From Varanus komodoensis (Eukaryota > Chordata > Lepidosauria > Squamata > Varanidae), in contig NW_025336481.1 in NCBI RefSeq assembly GCF_004798865.1, forward strand, positions 17,020,934 to 17,084,933: DNA of 64,000 nt, written 5' to 3'. The number at the start of each line of letters is the position of its first letter. Positions within the stretch are counted from its first letter, which is position 1. Positions 25,784-36,945 of this stretch are shown here, in pieces. The notes below the pieces were generated by a model. That model made no database searches. It was given only the letters and a program-made list of their open reading frames with translations, and had not been told where the DNA came from. The position numbers were made by a program, and so were the translations under genes.

Positions 25784-25922
25784 TGGGGTGGACAACATTT
25801 AGACCAAAACAGCAGGAGGACCATGATTCCCTTCATGCCTCACTGTTGCCTACACTGACTGGGGCTGATGAAAGTTCTAGGTCCAAACACAGAGAAGTCC
25901 ACAAGTTGCCCACCCCCGGACA
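25784..25922. repeat. Palindromic DNA element (hAT-like), complete
   Basis: Left end ttggggtggacaacatttag; right end cacaagttgcccacccccgg; these are inverted. Between them are ccatgattcccttcatgcct and gactggggctgatgaaagtt. It is the 'gtgggcaac' subtype. Non-coding. Confidence 0.75.
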
Positions 25923-26136
25923 TCCACGATCAATTCTAGTTCTATGATTCTGTGGTGGACATACGACATTTTTATTAAAAGGGGGGGGGGCAGGAAAACT
26001 ACAGGCCTTGTTGGCACCTCTTGCTTGATACAGCAGAGAAAACTCTTGTCAGACTTGGAGGCTCCTCAAAATGAAAGGTGGGTTCAAGTATCTTGTAGGG
26101 GTATAACTCTGCATCTGTAGGGGCAGAGATTGTGTC

Positions 26137-26290
26137 TTTATTTATTCATTCATTCAAAACTTTCGTATACTGCCCCATCACAAATGTCTTGGGATGGTTC
26201 ACAACAACAACAACAAAATAGAATACAGTTAAAAGTAAGACTAGCACAGCATCCAGTATACATGCAAAACCACAGATTAAAACAAATTAG
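26137..26290 (-). repeat. LINE/SINE 3' tail, minus orientation
   Basis: Begins tttatttattcattcattca and continues with ctgccccatcacaaatgtct then gggatggttcacaacaacaa, followed by A-rich DNA. On the minus strand this is a 'gtgaaccatccc...gggcagtatacgaaa...aataaataaa' tail of the L2/CR1-like type. Diverged. Confidence 0.5.
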
Positions 26291-27789
26291 CAATTTGTTT
26301 GAATTATGTCATTCCATGGCCACCACACACCAACACCTGGGCAGTTCTGGTAATGTGCAGATAATTGCACCTTTCCCCTGCCTTCAGCAGCCAGTGAAAG
26401 GAGATGTAGGTGAGGAAAAGCACAGGTGTTGGTGCCATATCCTGAACTGCAATGCAGTTGCTCATTAGGGAGAGAGAACAGACAGAGCAGCAGCTTTGCA
26501 TCACTTGTAGAACACATGGTTCCCTACCCTGAGAAGACAAGCTAGTGGTCCCCATAGGGTGGGAACAGTGGCAGTAATATGCCACCAGAGGGGCTGAAGA
26601 GATGGACCTTGGGAAATTTGGGTGCATCTCCCACTCTGGCTGGAGGGTGGAGAGACACTGTGGAGAATCCATCCCCACTGTGGTGCTCTCCTGATGGTTT
26701 GAGGTTCCACTCTCAACCATCCTGACCATGAGCCATGTTGGCTTAGCTGATGCGAGTTATTATCCCAAACACCTGAAGGGCTACAGGTTGGTGAAGCATT
26801 GATGACAAGGAGCATTGATTTACTCCTTCCTTTCTGCCTCTCTATGGATGCGACCTTATGTGACGGTATAGTGTGTAAGGCAGGGACAAGTCAACTCCCT
26901 GGGTCCAAATCCAGCCCCAGAGAGCCATGTGTCATTCCTGGATCCAGCCCTTCCCTCCAGACACCAATCTTTGGGTTGTTTCCCAGCTTTAGTACATTTT
27001 CCCCTCTGTTCCAAAAGGTTGAAATGCTTTGCTGCAGGTGAGAGCTTTCAGCTCAGCTATGCTAGTTTTCTGGAACTTTTGGCCTTGCCCACCACTGGAA
27101 TGTGGCCCTGCAAGTGTGCCTCCAAAACTGAATTCAGCCTTTGGGCTAAAAGAGATTCAATACGCCATGTAGGAATTTCCTGATGCAACTCCGTGGAGGC
27201 TGCTGCTGAAAGGCACAGGGGAATGTCAGAAGCATCACTAGAAAACATGACCCCACATTTCCCATCTCACTGCCTGGGAAACAATATGAATTGCACTGTC
27301 TTGCATTTTTGTGCAGGACTTCCTGTCCATTGTTTTGAGAGCTGATCAAGAAAAAATATATGTATCAGAGAGTAAAACTGAGGTGCACCCCTGAATTAAA
27401 TTCAGAAAAAGAAATTAAAACTCTGTGCCCCAGGTATCCTCTGTGTTTGAGGAACACTTGCTTAGGCATGTATCTGTGCATGAACGCCTCTATGTAAATC
27501 CCCAGTAATGTGAACCTGTTGCCAAAAAGGGTACCAATTTAGACTGCATTAGGAGAAGAATTGTCCACAAGACACGCAGACCCTCACAACAGCAATTCAT
27601 CCAGTTTGGTAGTAGATTAAGACTGGAGAAACAGACTAGCAAGATGAACAACATCTTGTTCTCTATAGCACTGTATCTATTTATGTGGGAACTCAGTGCT
27701 GGCTGCAAGTTTTGGGAGATGCTTGGACAAGACACCCTCAACAAGCTCCCTCCTCAGAGCAGCCCCTATTTGGACCCCCCCCCCCTTAC

Positions 27790-27925
27790 CACCATTGTCA
27801 CCAGCTGCTCTTGGTCCTTGTCCCCTTTTTCATTCTTTGCCTGCCTGACAAGCAGAGAGCTGGTGGCATCCATTGCCCTTCCTTCTCACCGCACTTCTCT
27901 GGGACAAACTGAGAGGCAGGCGAAC
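27790..27925 (+). repeat. Unclassified dispersed repeat, copy A
   Basis: Segment ccattgtcaccagctgctct ... ctgacaagcagagagctggt ... actgagaggcaggcgaacaa aligns block by block with 46826-46965 (atcgtcaccagctgctttca ... ttgacaggcacagagccagt ... agtgagaggcagtgaaggca). Both are plus orientation. The two copies are about 19 kb apart and diverged. I cannot name the family; no protein is evident. Confidence 0.6.
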
Positions 27926-28305
27926 AAGCTTGCCATGGTGTAGAGAAGTGCCAACTTCAAGGGACTTTTGTCACTGGTTTCTGCCATACTTACCCTTAAT
28001 GCCAGCACTGGCCCCAGCCATCCTGTAGGGAACTCCTAGAGGCATCTTTGTGGCTCCTAGATATTAATTATCCTGGAAGATAAGGAGTCCACCTCAGAAG
28101 ACGAGAATAAAATTCAAAATGACTCTAACAGAATGGAAAAATGAGTTGAAACTAAAACAAATGCAGTGTTCTGCTTTTAGGTGATCAGTGGAAGCGAGCG
28201 TGCATATAAGATGTGGGATTATTGACTTGGCAGTAGTACATGTGGAGGGGATAATAGTCCCAAGCTAAACATGAGCAGTATGCTGCAACTGTGAAAGAGG
28301 CTAAG

Positions 28306-28530
28306 GAGCACCAGTGTGGTGTGGTGGTTAGAGTGTTGGGCTGGGAACCTCAGAGATCTCGGTTCTAGTCCCCACTCCGCCATGAAGCTCGTGTGGGCTA
28401 GTTGCAGACTCTCAGCCTAACCTACCTCACAGAATTATTGTTATTAGGATATAAATGGAGTAGAGGAGAACTACGTAAACCACCTTGGGTTTTTTACAAG
28501 AGAAAAACTAGAACAGAAATGCTATGCAGT
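28306..28530 (+). mobile_element. tRNA-derived SINE
   Basis: Same family as at 25460: A box tggtgtggtgg (28317-28327), B box ggttctagtcc (28361-28371), then gttgcagactctcagcctaa and cctacctcacagaattattg, and a degraded tail with accaccttgggtttttt. Internal substitutions and the loss of a clean tail show it is older than the 25460 copy. Confidence 0.85.
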
Positions 28531-28599
28531 AATAATATTAATGCAGTTTTTGAATGCATTGAAAGAAGAATAGTTTTTAAAGTATGGGAAGTAATAGAG

Positions 28600-28808
28600 G
28601 GCAAGCCTGTCAATGACCACTAGTCATGACTGCTATGCATTAGCCCCAGCGGCAGAGAAAGCATGCCTCTGAATGCTTTGGAACCTGGGTGGGAGGAAGC
28701 TGTTGTATCCTACTTGGGAGTTTCACAGAGCATCTGGTTGACCCATGTACAAGGGAAATGTTGGACGAGAGAACATTTGGTCAGATTCAGCATGGCTCAT
28801 CTTATGGA
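28600..28808 (+). mobile_element. CR1 LINE 3' end, copy 1
   Basis: Contains ccactagtcatgactgctat, gcattagccccagcggcaga and gcatgcctctgaatgctttg, then catctggttgacccatgtac and a terminus cagcatggctcatcttatg. This is the 3' UTR of the same CR1 subfamily whose longer copy lies at 57985-59472 (compare 59250-59470 there). 5'-truncated, as is usual for CR1. Confidence 0.75.
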
Positions 28809-28869
28809 CTAGGTCCACTTGATTCTGTGATAGTCTGACCTCATTGAGGGCACATGCCTTGTTCTGGCT

Positions 28870-29190
28870 GCAGCAGTTTAAGAAGTCTAGACGAACGGGA
28901 ATTCATTTATAGCAGGTCACAAAGAGAGCTGAGAGTACAGAAAGCAAGTCCTATAGGGAAAAACTGAACATACTCAGTATGTGTAGCTTGGAGTAAAGAA
29001 GAGTGAGGTGGGGTTGACATGAGAACACTCTTCAAATACATGAAAGGCTGTCACATAGAAGAAGTGGGAGTGTGGGCTTCACTCAGGGGAGATATTTAAG
29101 AAGAGGCAGAGCAGCCATCCCTTAGGGATGCTTTAGCACTGGAGTTCCTGCACCAAGAGGGGGCAGGGTGCCTTCCAACGGATCTGGTTA
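28870..29190 (+). mobile_element. CR1 LINE 3' fragment, copy 2
   Basis: The text aaactgaacatactcagtat then gtgtagcttggagtaaagaa, followed by acatgagaacactcttcaaa and tacatgaaaggctgtcacat, is the degraded 3' end of CR1 ORF2 (the 'LFSLEKRRLRGD...IFKY' region) in plus orientation. Next come gatgctttagcactggagtt and gggggcagggtgccttccaa from the 3' UTR. It lies tandem to copy 1 but belongs to a different CR1 subfamily. Confidence 0.7.
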
Positions 29191-30064
29191 TTTGGTTCTC
29201 CTCTGCTCATGTGAGTTCTAAGTGTGCCTTCAGTTTGCCAGAAAGTCCACAGTTGCCAAAGCCATTTGAGCCATGGGGTAGACTAAGTGGAAAATGTCTA
29301 ATACGTCGATGATTTTGAAGTAGGCAGATTAGAAGCATTTGTTCAAGCATGAACAAATTTCCACAGGAAGTGGTACAGGAATGGTCACTTCATTCAAAAG
29401 TAACTCGTCACTTCCTGTGCTTCATGCAAGAATGGTGGGTATTATGGGACTTTTTGCCTGTCCGAATTTGCATAGGGTTGTAAGTTTAATTTAACATTTG
29501 AACATGAGTTCAGCTGCTTTTACTTGGGTACTTTCTCAAGCGACATGAGCTATTTGCATGAATTTTATGATTCAACTGCATCCTGCAGTCTGCAGCCAAA
29601 CTATAAATTAGTTTCTCCCCCTACCCTTTAGGTTTTCTGATGAGCATTCTTATGCCAGCTTTGAGGTTCTCAACCTTGCACCTGGCTGGCCGGCATTTCT
29701 GTAAATAGACACTTCTGCAGCTGTGGCGATAAATGAGACCACTTCTTTGCATGAGGTATTCTTTCTGTGATACACACAAGACCAAATCAGCCAGTATCCA
29801 TAGCCAATCTTTGCCGTTAAAAGCAAAAACAATATATATATGGAGCTTGCAAGCAGAAAAAAACAAACTTTGAAAATGCTAAACAGTGTAACAACACTCA
29901 CTCGTTTTGTCAGCAGCAGTTGAAACAAAAATCCAAGCATCAGGCCCATTGGGGTCTGCTAGTGTTGATGCCTTGCATTCTCCCCCAAACTGCCTGCTGT
30001 AGGGATGCTTCCCTTGTGAGCAGCTTGCTCAGCAGCACTTAGAGTAGCCACGCAACCTACTCTA

Positions 30065-30350
30065 AAATGCACACCCCTCTATATTTGTTTGTTTGTTTGT
30101 TTGTTTGGGATATTTCTAACCCGTCCAATCACTATGTGTCTCTGGACAGCTTACAAACATATATGAGAAGCTGTCAGTGGAAAGCATAGCTCTTCCTAGA
30201 TTTAACTGGATTATTGTACTGAATTTATTTATTAGATTTATAGGCCATAATTTCAGTGCAAGACTTTTCAGGGTGATGTATCATTTAAGAAAAGAAATAA
30301 CAAGAACAAAATGAAATGAAACGAAGCACAAAATCCTCCATAAGGTTTCT
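30065..30350 (-). repeat. (TTTG)n and two LINE/SINE 3' tails, minus orientation
   Basis: About six TTTG units at 30081-30107 are followed by gatatttctaacccgtccaa and tctctggacagcttacaaac. On the minus strand this is a retroposon tail with an extended CAAA repeat. A second tail begins at 30222 (gaatttatttattagattta) and runs into A-rich DNA near 30350. The block at 62400-62530 shares tctctggacagcttacaac with the first. Confidence 0.55.
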
Positions 30351-32254
30351 TGGTTTTTCTTCCACCTTGAGATCCCGTCCTGCCTGAAACTAGGTTAATA
30401 ATTGTTGGGATACATAATAATCTGTCTGTTAGATAAAATGAAGCAGTTAGATAGTACAGGAGTAGAAAATGCTAAAGTGCAAATTCATTCAGACATGCAG
30501 TATCAGAATAATAGGGAATGGCAGAAAACAGCACATGAAAATTAGCTAACTAAAAACAGTGGCCAGATAAAATACCTGTCAAAATGCAAGGGCAAATGAA
30601 TTCTGCAGAGACTAAAGTGGCACAGGAATTCCCCTTTAGTTAAGGTGAGCTTCCAAGAAAAAAACCCAACATTATAAACCTCAATTTTATACTGCTTATC
30701 AAAATGTACATTCATTGAATTAACATGAAACCTGACATGTGCCACACAGTGCGGTCTACAGTTTTGCAAATTTTCAAATTCAGCCAATAAAAAAGGCCAG
30801 AGATTCAGCATGTCTAAAATGTTGAAAATGAACATCGTCTGAAATTTCACCCCTCCTCATGGGGGGGAGGGGGTAAAAGATGTTCCCATGTCATGGTCCT
30901 GATCTAAATTGGGGCAATGCCTGATTACCCTCAAGTGAGCAAGCCAGTTGTGCAAAGCTTGGCCTTCTGTCTGAAGCCAGAATGCTGCCAGAGCTCCAGT
31001 TCAGCATTCCCATCAGCATGCTAATGATGGAGAGAGCCGGAGAATGCTGCCCATTGAGAGGGGTAATTTTGAAGGTTGAGGAAATCTCTCTCACTGATAG
31101 GTGAATCCCTGCCAAATAATAATTGATGAACCCCTGCCAAAGAGGGAGAGAAAGGGAAGGGGCAAGCTGGAATCCTGCTCAGGTTTACTCAAAAAAGAGA
31201 CATTTCTGTTCATTTATGCACATGCACCTGGCTGATGATGGTTGACAGGCACATTTTTCAGGATCCTTCTGTGAGCAGAAAATACTACAGGGCTGCTAAT
31301 ATCACTGTTGTGTTCATGCTAATTCTTCTAGGGATCTGTGGTAGAGTGCATGAAAAACGGGTGAATTAAGAGTTAATATTCAAAGGCAGGGGACTTCTGC
31401 TGCCTCAGGGCAGCATGGGAAGAGGAACCCTTGTTGGTTTGTACTTTTAAGAGGTTGATTATAGTCAAGGGATTCCAGGCCTCTACTGTTTGGTAACCAA
31501 AGAATAAGTCAGAATATAATTGCAGCCCCTATTTGGAACCCCACCCTTCATTATAGATTGCAATCTGCAAATTCCAATATGCTCCAACAAATAGCTCTAG
31601 ACCTCACTTTTTATTACAATATAGCACAAAGAAGCTTTCTTGAGATCTCAAAATCTCATTCCCTATATTGTGACTTTTTGTTATTCCTACTGGAAATATT
31701 ACTCTATATTATAGGAACTGAAAAGCTTGCTTGTCCACATTTATTGCTTGTTTGATGTGTATGCCTGAAAGTGTACCTTGAGATGAAATCATGATGACTG
31801 TTACTGTGGTATTTATGATTTATGTATTTTATAGATTGTCTTGCAGTAAAGCAGATTCAAATACCTTGGAGAGAATTCACCTTTCCAACAACGAGGGAAA
31901 GTTTAAGATCAGAAGTAAGATTATCCCATATTTGTCTGAGCGCCTCACAACCAGGAAATTGGAAGCTCAGGTTGATGCCTTAACCAATGCTGATGTGCAT
32001 CACAAATTGTGCTTGTTTACAGCTTACCCTTTATGCATCTAGATTTTTCCTTGGTCTTTCAAGCCCTAATCCAGATGTGGGGAGGGTGGCTATCTGGGAC
32101 CAAAAAAATGCCTCTATTGTTCTGGCCCTGTATCGCCTTAACAAAGACCTTACTCATTGCTAGAGAAAACCTCTTGTGACCTATGGCAGTTTGTTGCATA
32201 CATCAGTGCCAGGATGGGTGGTTGAACAGTTGAAAAGGGAAAACTTCTCACTGT

Positions 32255-32530
32255 ATGCTGTTGTTACATGCCATCAAGTCATTTCCAACTTATGGCAGCC
32301 CCGTAAGTGGATGCCATGCAAAATGCCATGTCCTTGGCAGCCCTGCTGTGTTCTTGCAAACTCAGAGCTGTGTCTTCCTTAATGGAATTAGTTCATCTCA
32401 TAGTTGGTTCTCCCCTCCTCCTCCTGCCTTCAACTTTCGCTAGCACTATTGTCTTCTCTGGCGAGTCTTGCAGTCGCAGGCTGTGCCCGAAGTACAGCCA
32501 CCTCAGTTTTGTCATTTTTGCTTCCAAATA
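32255..32530 (-). mobile_element. RTE/BovB-type LINE 3' end with ORF2 terminus
   Basis: On the plus strand the terminal segment (gttacatgccatcaagtcat then ttccaacttatggcagcccc) leads straight into the reverse complement of the ORF2 C-terminus at about 32340-32530, including aattagttcatctcatagtt and gaagtacagccacctcagtt. The adjacency of a short tail and coding end fits RTE-class LINEs, whose 3' UTR is very short. It is 5'-truncated and its frame is broken. The same ORF region recurs at 48425-48640. Confidence 0.65.
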
Positions 32531-33639
32531 GTTGCATTTCTGAACCCCTCTAACGCATCAACATTTCTGGAGAAAAATAACCCTGTATTTGTGAGTCCTG
32601 AGGACTAAATAGTATACAAAGAGAGACTGAACACACTTTTAAAAGCAGCCTGGTAGGAGTGAGTCCTCTTCTAGCAATAAGGTCAACTGCTTTGTAAGGG
32701 GATTCAGGACCAGCATAGTCTGGAGCTTCTTTGCTGACCAAGAGGAAGTGTGAGTGCATGGAGGATAAGTGGTAAGCAAGTGCCATTTCTGACATTGTAT
32801 GACAAATGTCACTGATCATGAGGCATGTCAGTTTGGGCATCAGCCTGAGGCTTCTGTACACAAGGCTTAAACCCGAATCTGCTTCAAGTTGCATCACAGA
32901 ATTGAGATCATCCAAGCACTACAAAGAATGCTTTCCCCCTGCTTTTCTACTATATAATCTCTGAGTTGCATTGTGCATAACAGGATAGAACAAATACATA
33001 TCAGGAAATTGGGCTTACTTCCACTTTCACCATGATAAATAATACCCAATTTTTCCTGCTCTAAAAAAACCAGGGGGAAATCTCATGGAAAATGCTGTTC
33101 ACAAGCAAGCAAAGCACTGCCTAAACCATGAGTAGGGAATGACTAGTGCACAAGAAATGCCTTGTGTAGAAAAGATCTTAGCCTCCAATTTCATGGCTTT
33201 GTGGCACTTGAGCCAACATAGCCTTAATTCTGGTCTTATACTGGCAAAGTCTTTGAGTCATAACGTTTTTGCCTTCAGTCTCTCCAAATTGCCCAACATC
33301 TTCTCTCTTTGTTTTGACAATGATAGCATGAATGAGAGTTGGGCTATTTCACCATCCTAGCTATTCCCTGGTGCCTCTAATAACTGCTTTTTCTTTTCCC
33401 TCACAAAAGGTATCTTTCAAAATGTGATCCCACATCAGCTCTGTAGAACACGAATGGGCTAACGCCATTATGTTTGTCAAGCTGGAGTACTTAACCTCAG
33501 GCCTATAGGCCAAATCTGTCCCACTTGGGCTTGCCAATCTAGTCTTCCAGGGTACTCCAGATGGCCGTGCCCCAGGTTCTTCTGCAGTTTTATCCCCATT
33601 CTAAGGGTATTCCTGTGCCTCTTTAGACAGAGTTATACT

Positions 33640-33700
33640 CCAGCATTCCCTAGCCAGCACTGTTGGCTGGGGAATGTGGGGAGTTGTACAAGCTTTTTTC
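33640..33700. repeat. Core of palindromic DNA element
   Basis: tatactccagcattccctag, ccagcactgttggctgggga and atgtggggagttgtac form the two facing centres of the palindromic family seen at 11197 and 52953. Outer arms are not recognisable. Upstream (33480-33600) lies a second possible repeat with ggccaaatctgtcccacttg that I cannot classify. Confidence 0.45.
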
Positions 33701-35389
33701 TCAGTAAATAGACATCAGGTTGCTCTATAAGGGCAATTCTTCTTGAAGGGGTGAGCTTTTCTGCAAGCAATCCACTGACCATCTGTGGCAGCTGCAAAGA
33801 GATGCCTTCCCCCTCTAGATGGAGGAGTAGGTGCAGCTCTTTAGCCCTGATAACAGCATCTTAGATGTGCAAGAAAAAGGAAATGAACTTTTCATTGTCT
33901 CTGTGCAAGGAAGGGATTTCACTTCTCCCTCCCCATGGTGGTCCCAATCCAGATCAGGGTCCCATGTGTCCCACGTACCTCTGAGCAAAGAAAAACACAA
34001 AAGGACACTATGTGTCGTGCAATTAACACAACATGCAATTTTACCGTCTCTCTTCCTGTCCTTCATTCAAACTTTACCTGCCTGCTACTGCAGCCTATTT
34101 CTGAACACCATATATAGGGTTACATCCCTGTCAATTTACTACAGCCTTTCAGAGATGTAGCTCTGTGTAACCTACTGTTGAAAGCAAAGCCTCATGGACA
34201 GTATTGCATATCTCTGTTGTAGCCAAACTGAACCCAAAGGTCTGCAGTTGCTTTCCTGAGAGAATCCGAGGTCTGGTATTGAGGAAGCTGAACCAGTTTG
34301 CAGCCTTAATGAGGCACCACATGTCATGAGTCAAGCACTGGGCTCCCAGCCCCATAAGGGTCTCATTACACCAAAGCAGTGTAGACTGTGGGGAAGGAAT
34401 CTGCAGGAGAAAAATCCAGGCATTAACATTTTTGCCCATTGACTTTCCCCCTGCAACTCCACCTGCCAGTTTTTAATAGATTGCCTCTGCTGCACTAGCC
34501 ATGGAAACTGGGGATTTGGGTGCCCTTGGGGATGCTTGCACAGATAAGCAGATCTGAGCATTGCTTTGCTTCTGCTTATGTCTCCCATAATGCTTCCACC
34601 ATGACACAACTGCCTTGTGTGGTGGACTAGCTGGGCACCTCTCTGTCTGAAAGGTATGATGCTGTCGTTACCCCCTTCTTCTCTAACCCTGGGTGGGGTG
34701 AACCCCAGAGCTATGACGTAGACATCTTGAGGTGGTGACCAGCAAAGGCCTCCACTTCCAACCACTGGCAGGCAGCCTGCTTTCCTGTTTAATTCTCCAG
34801 AGGTTGAAATAAGTAAACCTTGGTAAGTGAGCCAGGTGGTTAGTCAGATGGGCTGGGGGTGCCTGGACAAGCCTCTGGTGCTCAGATCTCAGGTTCACAT
34901 TGAAAAAAATAACTATTAAAGGAATTAAAAGAAGCAAAAAGTGAGATCATAGTAGTTGCTTGAACATAAACAGAGTTTAAAAGTTGCTTGTACTCTTTGA
35001 GGCAAAATACAGTGCAGGAGAAAAGTGCAGAACAGATGGAATCTTTTGGGTAGTTGGAGGAGGAGGAGGAGGAAACCAGAAGCCTTAGAAAAAAAGCATC
35101 CTCCATTGGTTTGATTTCACGAGGGGGAGAAATTAACTGAAGAATGTATTTTATTTGAGATTACTTGAATGAAAAATTAATTAGTTGGGGCTGCCTGTTG
35201 TGAAATAGTAATTATTGGTACATTTATTTCTTTACATTGGTACATTTATACCAAATTAGCTTATTTAGGTATAAGTTAGAATGTACAAATTTTGTGCTAG
35301 GTAGCATCCTACTGGATTCCCTCCCTCTGACCCAAAAGTCCTTCAGCTAATCAGTGATAAAACCATCCTTTAGGGGGTAATAAAAACAT

Positions 35390-35438
35390 GACCATCCTTT
35401 CTCTCTTTCTCTCCCTCCCCCTTCCTTTACCTTCTCAG
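35390..35438 (+). other. 3' splice site of the MGAT3 coding exon
   Basis: An almost pure pyrimidine run (35397-35436, ending tttaccttctcag) leads to AG at 35437-35438, one base before the start codon. Vertebrate MGAT3 keeps its whole reading frame in one exon joined to non-coding 5' exons, so an acceptor just upstream of ATG is what is expected. The exon therefore begins at 35439. A branch point cannot be assigned by eye with confidence. Confidence 0.85.
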
Positions 35439-35439
35439 G

Positions 35440-36945
35440 ATGAAGATGAGACGCCACAAACTCTTTCTGACGCTGTGCATGGCTGGTCTTTGCCTCATCT
35501 CCTTCCTTCACTTCCTGAAGGCCCTCTCCTATGTCACATTCCCCAGGGAACTGGCATCGTTGAGCCCCAACCTGGTCTCTAACTTTTTCTGGAACAATGC
35601 ACCTGTCACACCTCAGGTCAGCCCAGAACCTGGAGGTCCAGAGTTTCTGCGGACACCCCTGTACTCCCATTCACCTCTGCTCCAGCCCCTCTCCCCAAGT
35701 CGAGCCAGCGAGGAGTTGCACAAAGCTGAGTTTGTGCTGCCCGAAGACTCTACGGAATACTTTGTGCACACCAAAGCTGGCGGAGTGTGCTTCAAGTCAG
35801 GCACAAAGGTGCTGGAGAAGCCACTTGTGGGCCGGCCAGAGGAGAAGCTCGAGGAAGCTGCTTCCGGGCGCCTAGGCCGGAAGCCTTTGAGTGCCAGCGG
35901 GACAAAGCGACGCAAGTGGGTGGAATGCATGTGCCTGCCTGGCTGGCACGGGCCTAGTTGTGGGGTGCCTACTGTGGTGCAGTACTCAAACCTCCCCACG
36001 AAAGACCGCCTGACCCCACGGGAAGTGCCACGGAGGGTCATCAATGCCATCAATGTCAATCATGAATTCGACCTCTTGGACGTGCGTTTCCATGAGCTGG
36101 GTGATGTGGTAGATGCCTTCGTGATCTGTGAATCCAACTTCACCGCATACGGGGAGCCGCGCCCTCTCAAGTTCCGTGAGATGCTGCTGAATGGCTCCTT
36201 TGACTACATCCGCCACAAGGTGCTCTATGTCTTCCTGGATCACTTCCCCCCAGGGGGGCGCCAGGATGGCTGGATTGCCGATGACTACCTGCGCACCTTC
36301 CTGACACGGGACGGCATCTCCCGGCTCCGCAACGTGCGGCCCGATGATGTCTTCATCATTGATGATGCAGATGAAATCCCAGGCCGCGATGGTGTGCTCT
36401 TCCTCAAACTCTACAATGGCTGGACGGAGCCCTTTGCTTTTCATATGCGTAAATCCCTCTACGGCTTCTTCTGGAAGCAGCCTGGCACCCTGGAGGTGGT
36501 TTCCGGTTGCACTGTGGGTATGCTGCAGACTGTTTATGCCATGGATGGGATTCGGCTACGCAGGAGGGAGTACTATACCATGCCAGGCTTTCGGCAGTAT
36601 GAGAATAGCACTGGTCACATCCTGGTGCAGTGGTCCCTGGGTAGTCCGCTCCACTTTGCTGGCTGGCACTGCTCTTGGTGTTTCACACCTGAAGGAATCT
36701 ATTTCAAACTGGTGTCAGCCCAGAATGGGGATTTTCCCCGCTGGGGGGACTATGAAGACAAACGAGACCTGAACTATATTCGAGAACTAATCCGGACTGG
36801 TGGGTGGTTTGATGGCACCACCCAGGAGTACCCTCCTGCAGACCCCAAAGAACAAATGTACGCTCCCAAATACCTGCTCAAGAACTACGAGCGGTTTCGT
36901 TACTTACTGGAGAACCCTTACCAGAAAGCTGAGGGGGCCGGGTGA
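35440..36945 (+). CDS. MGAT3: MGAT3, beta-1,4-mannosyl-glycoprotein 4-beta-N-acetylglucosaminyltransferase (GnT-III)
   Basis: A complete single-exon frame of 501 codons. The enzyme is a Golgi type II membrane protein that transfers GlcNAc from UDP-GlcNAc in beta-1,4 linkage to the core beta-mannose of N-glycans, making the bisecting GlcNAc that blocks further branching (GT17 family). Seen here: basic cytoplasmic start MKMRRHK, membrane anchor about residues 8-24, a Pro/Ser-rich stem (about 54-90), a Cys-rich EGF-like piece ECMCLPGWHGPSC (162-174), and the catalytic domain from about 180 to 495 with the acidic run IDDADEI (307-313), the likely Mn2+/nucleotide-sugar site. Three N-glycosylation sequons (NFT 233, NGS 251, NST 389) match those I recall for mammals. 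The start is fixed by the acceptor one base upstream and by the conserved MKMRR start; A at -3 suits initiation. The protein ends at ENPYQKAEGAG, about 25-30 residues short of the mammalian tail, and the segment before the EGF-like piece is also shorter than in human. Assignment is from remembered family sequence. Confidence 0.98.
   Translation: MKMRRHKLFLTLCMAGLCLISFLHFLKALSYVTFPRELASLSPNLVSNFFWNNAPVTPQVSPEPGGPEFLRTPLYSHSPLLQPLSPSRASEELHKAEFVLPEDSTEYFVHTKAGGVCFKSGTKVLEKPLVGRPEEKLEEAASGRLGRKPLSASGTKRRKWVECMCLPGWHGPSCGVPTVVQYSNLPTKDRLTPREVPRRVINAINVNHEFDLLDVRFHELGDVVDAFVICESNFTAYGEPRPLKFREMLLNGSFDYIRHKVLYVFLDHFPPGGRQDGWIADDYLRTFLTRDGISRLRNVRPDDVFIIDDADEIPGRDGVLFLKLYNGWTEPFAFHMRKSLYGFFWKQPGTLEVVSGCTVGMLQTVYAMDGIRLRRREYYTMPGFRQYENSTGHILVQWSLGSPLHFAGWHCSWCFTPEGIYFKLVSAQNGDFPRWGDYEDKRDLNYIRELIRTGGWFDGTTQEYPPADPKEQMYAPKYLLKNYERFRYLLENPYQKAEGAG

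Larger units (their letters stand above)
1..35438. other. Non-coding flank or 5' intron region of MGAT3
   Basis: No open frame in this 35-kb stretch resembles a known protein; the longest (about 115-170 codons) lie in repeats or GC-rich DNA and have no recognisable domain. The content is unique-looking DNA with scattered old repeats, listed separately. In vertebrates MGAT3 has non-coding 5' exons upstream of a single coding exon, and the acceptor at 35437-35438 shows that at least one such exon must lie upstream, here or outside the window; I could not identify it. TAB1, the usual upstream neighbour, was not seen. Besides the listed repeats, long parts (for example 3900-6100, 14000-17900, 22150-25450, 33700-35390) show nothing I can name. 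Confidence 0.6.

Noticed and set aside
29338-29360. Small palindrome atttgttca/tgaacaaat
   Set aside because: Only 9 bp per arm; expected by chance in AT-rich DNA of this length.
35613-36444. Minus-strand frames of about 150 codons opposite MGAT3
   Set aside because: They lie wholly within the MGAT3 coding exon and reflect its GC-rich third positions; no independent gene.
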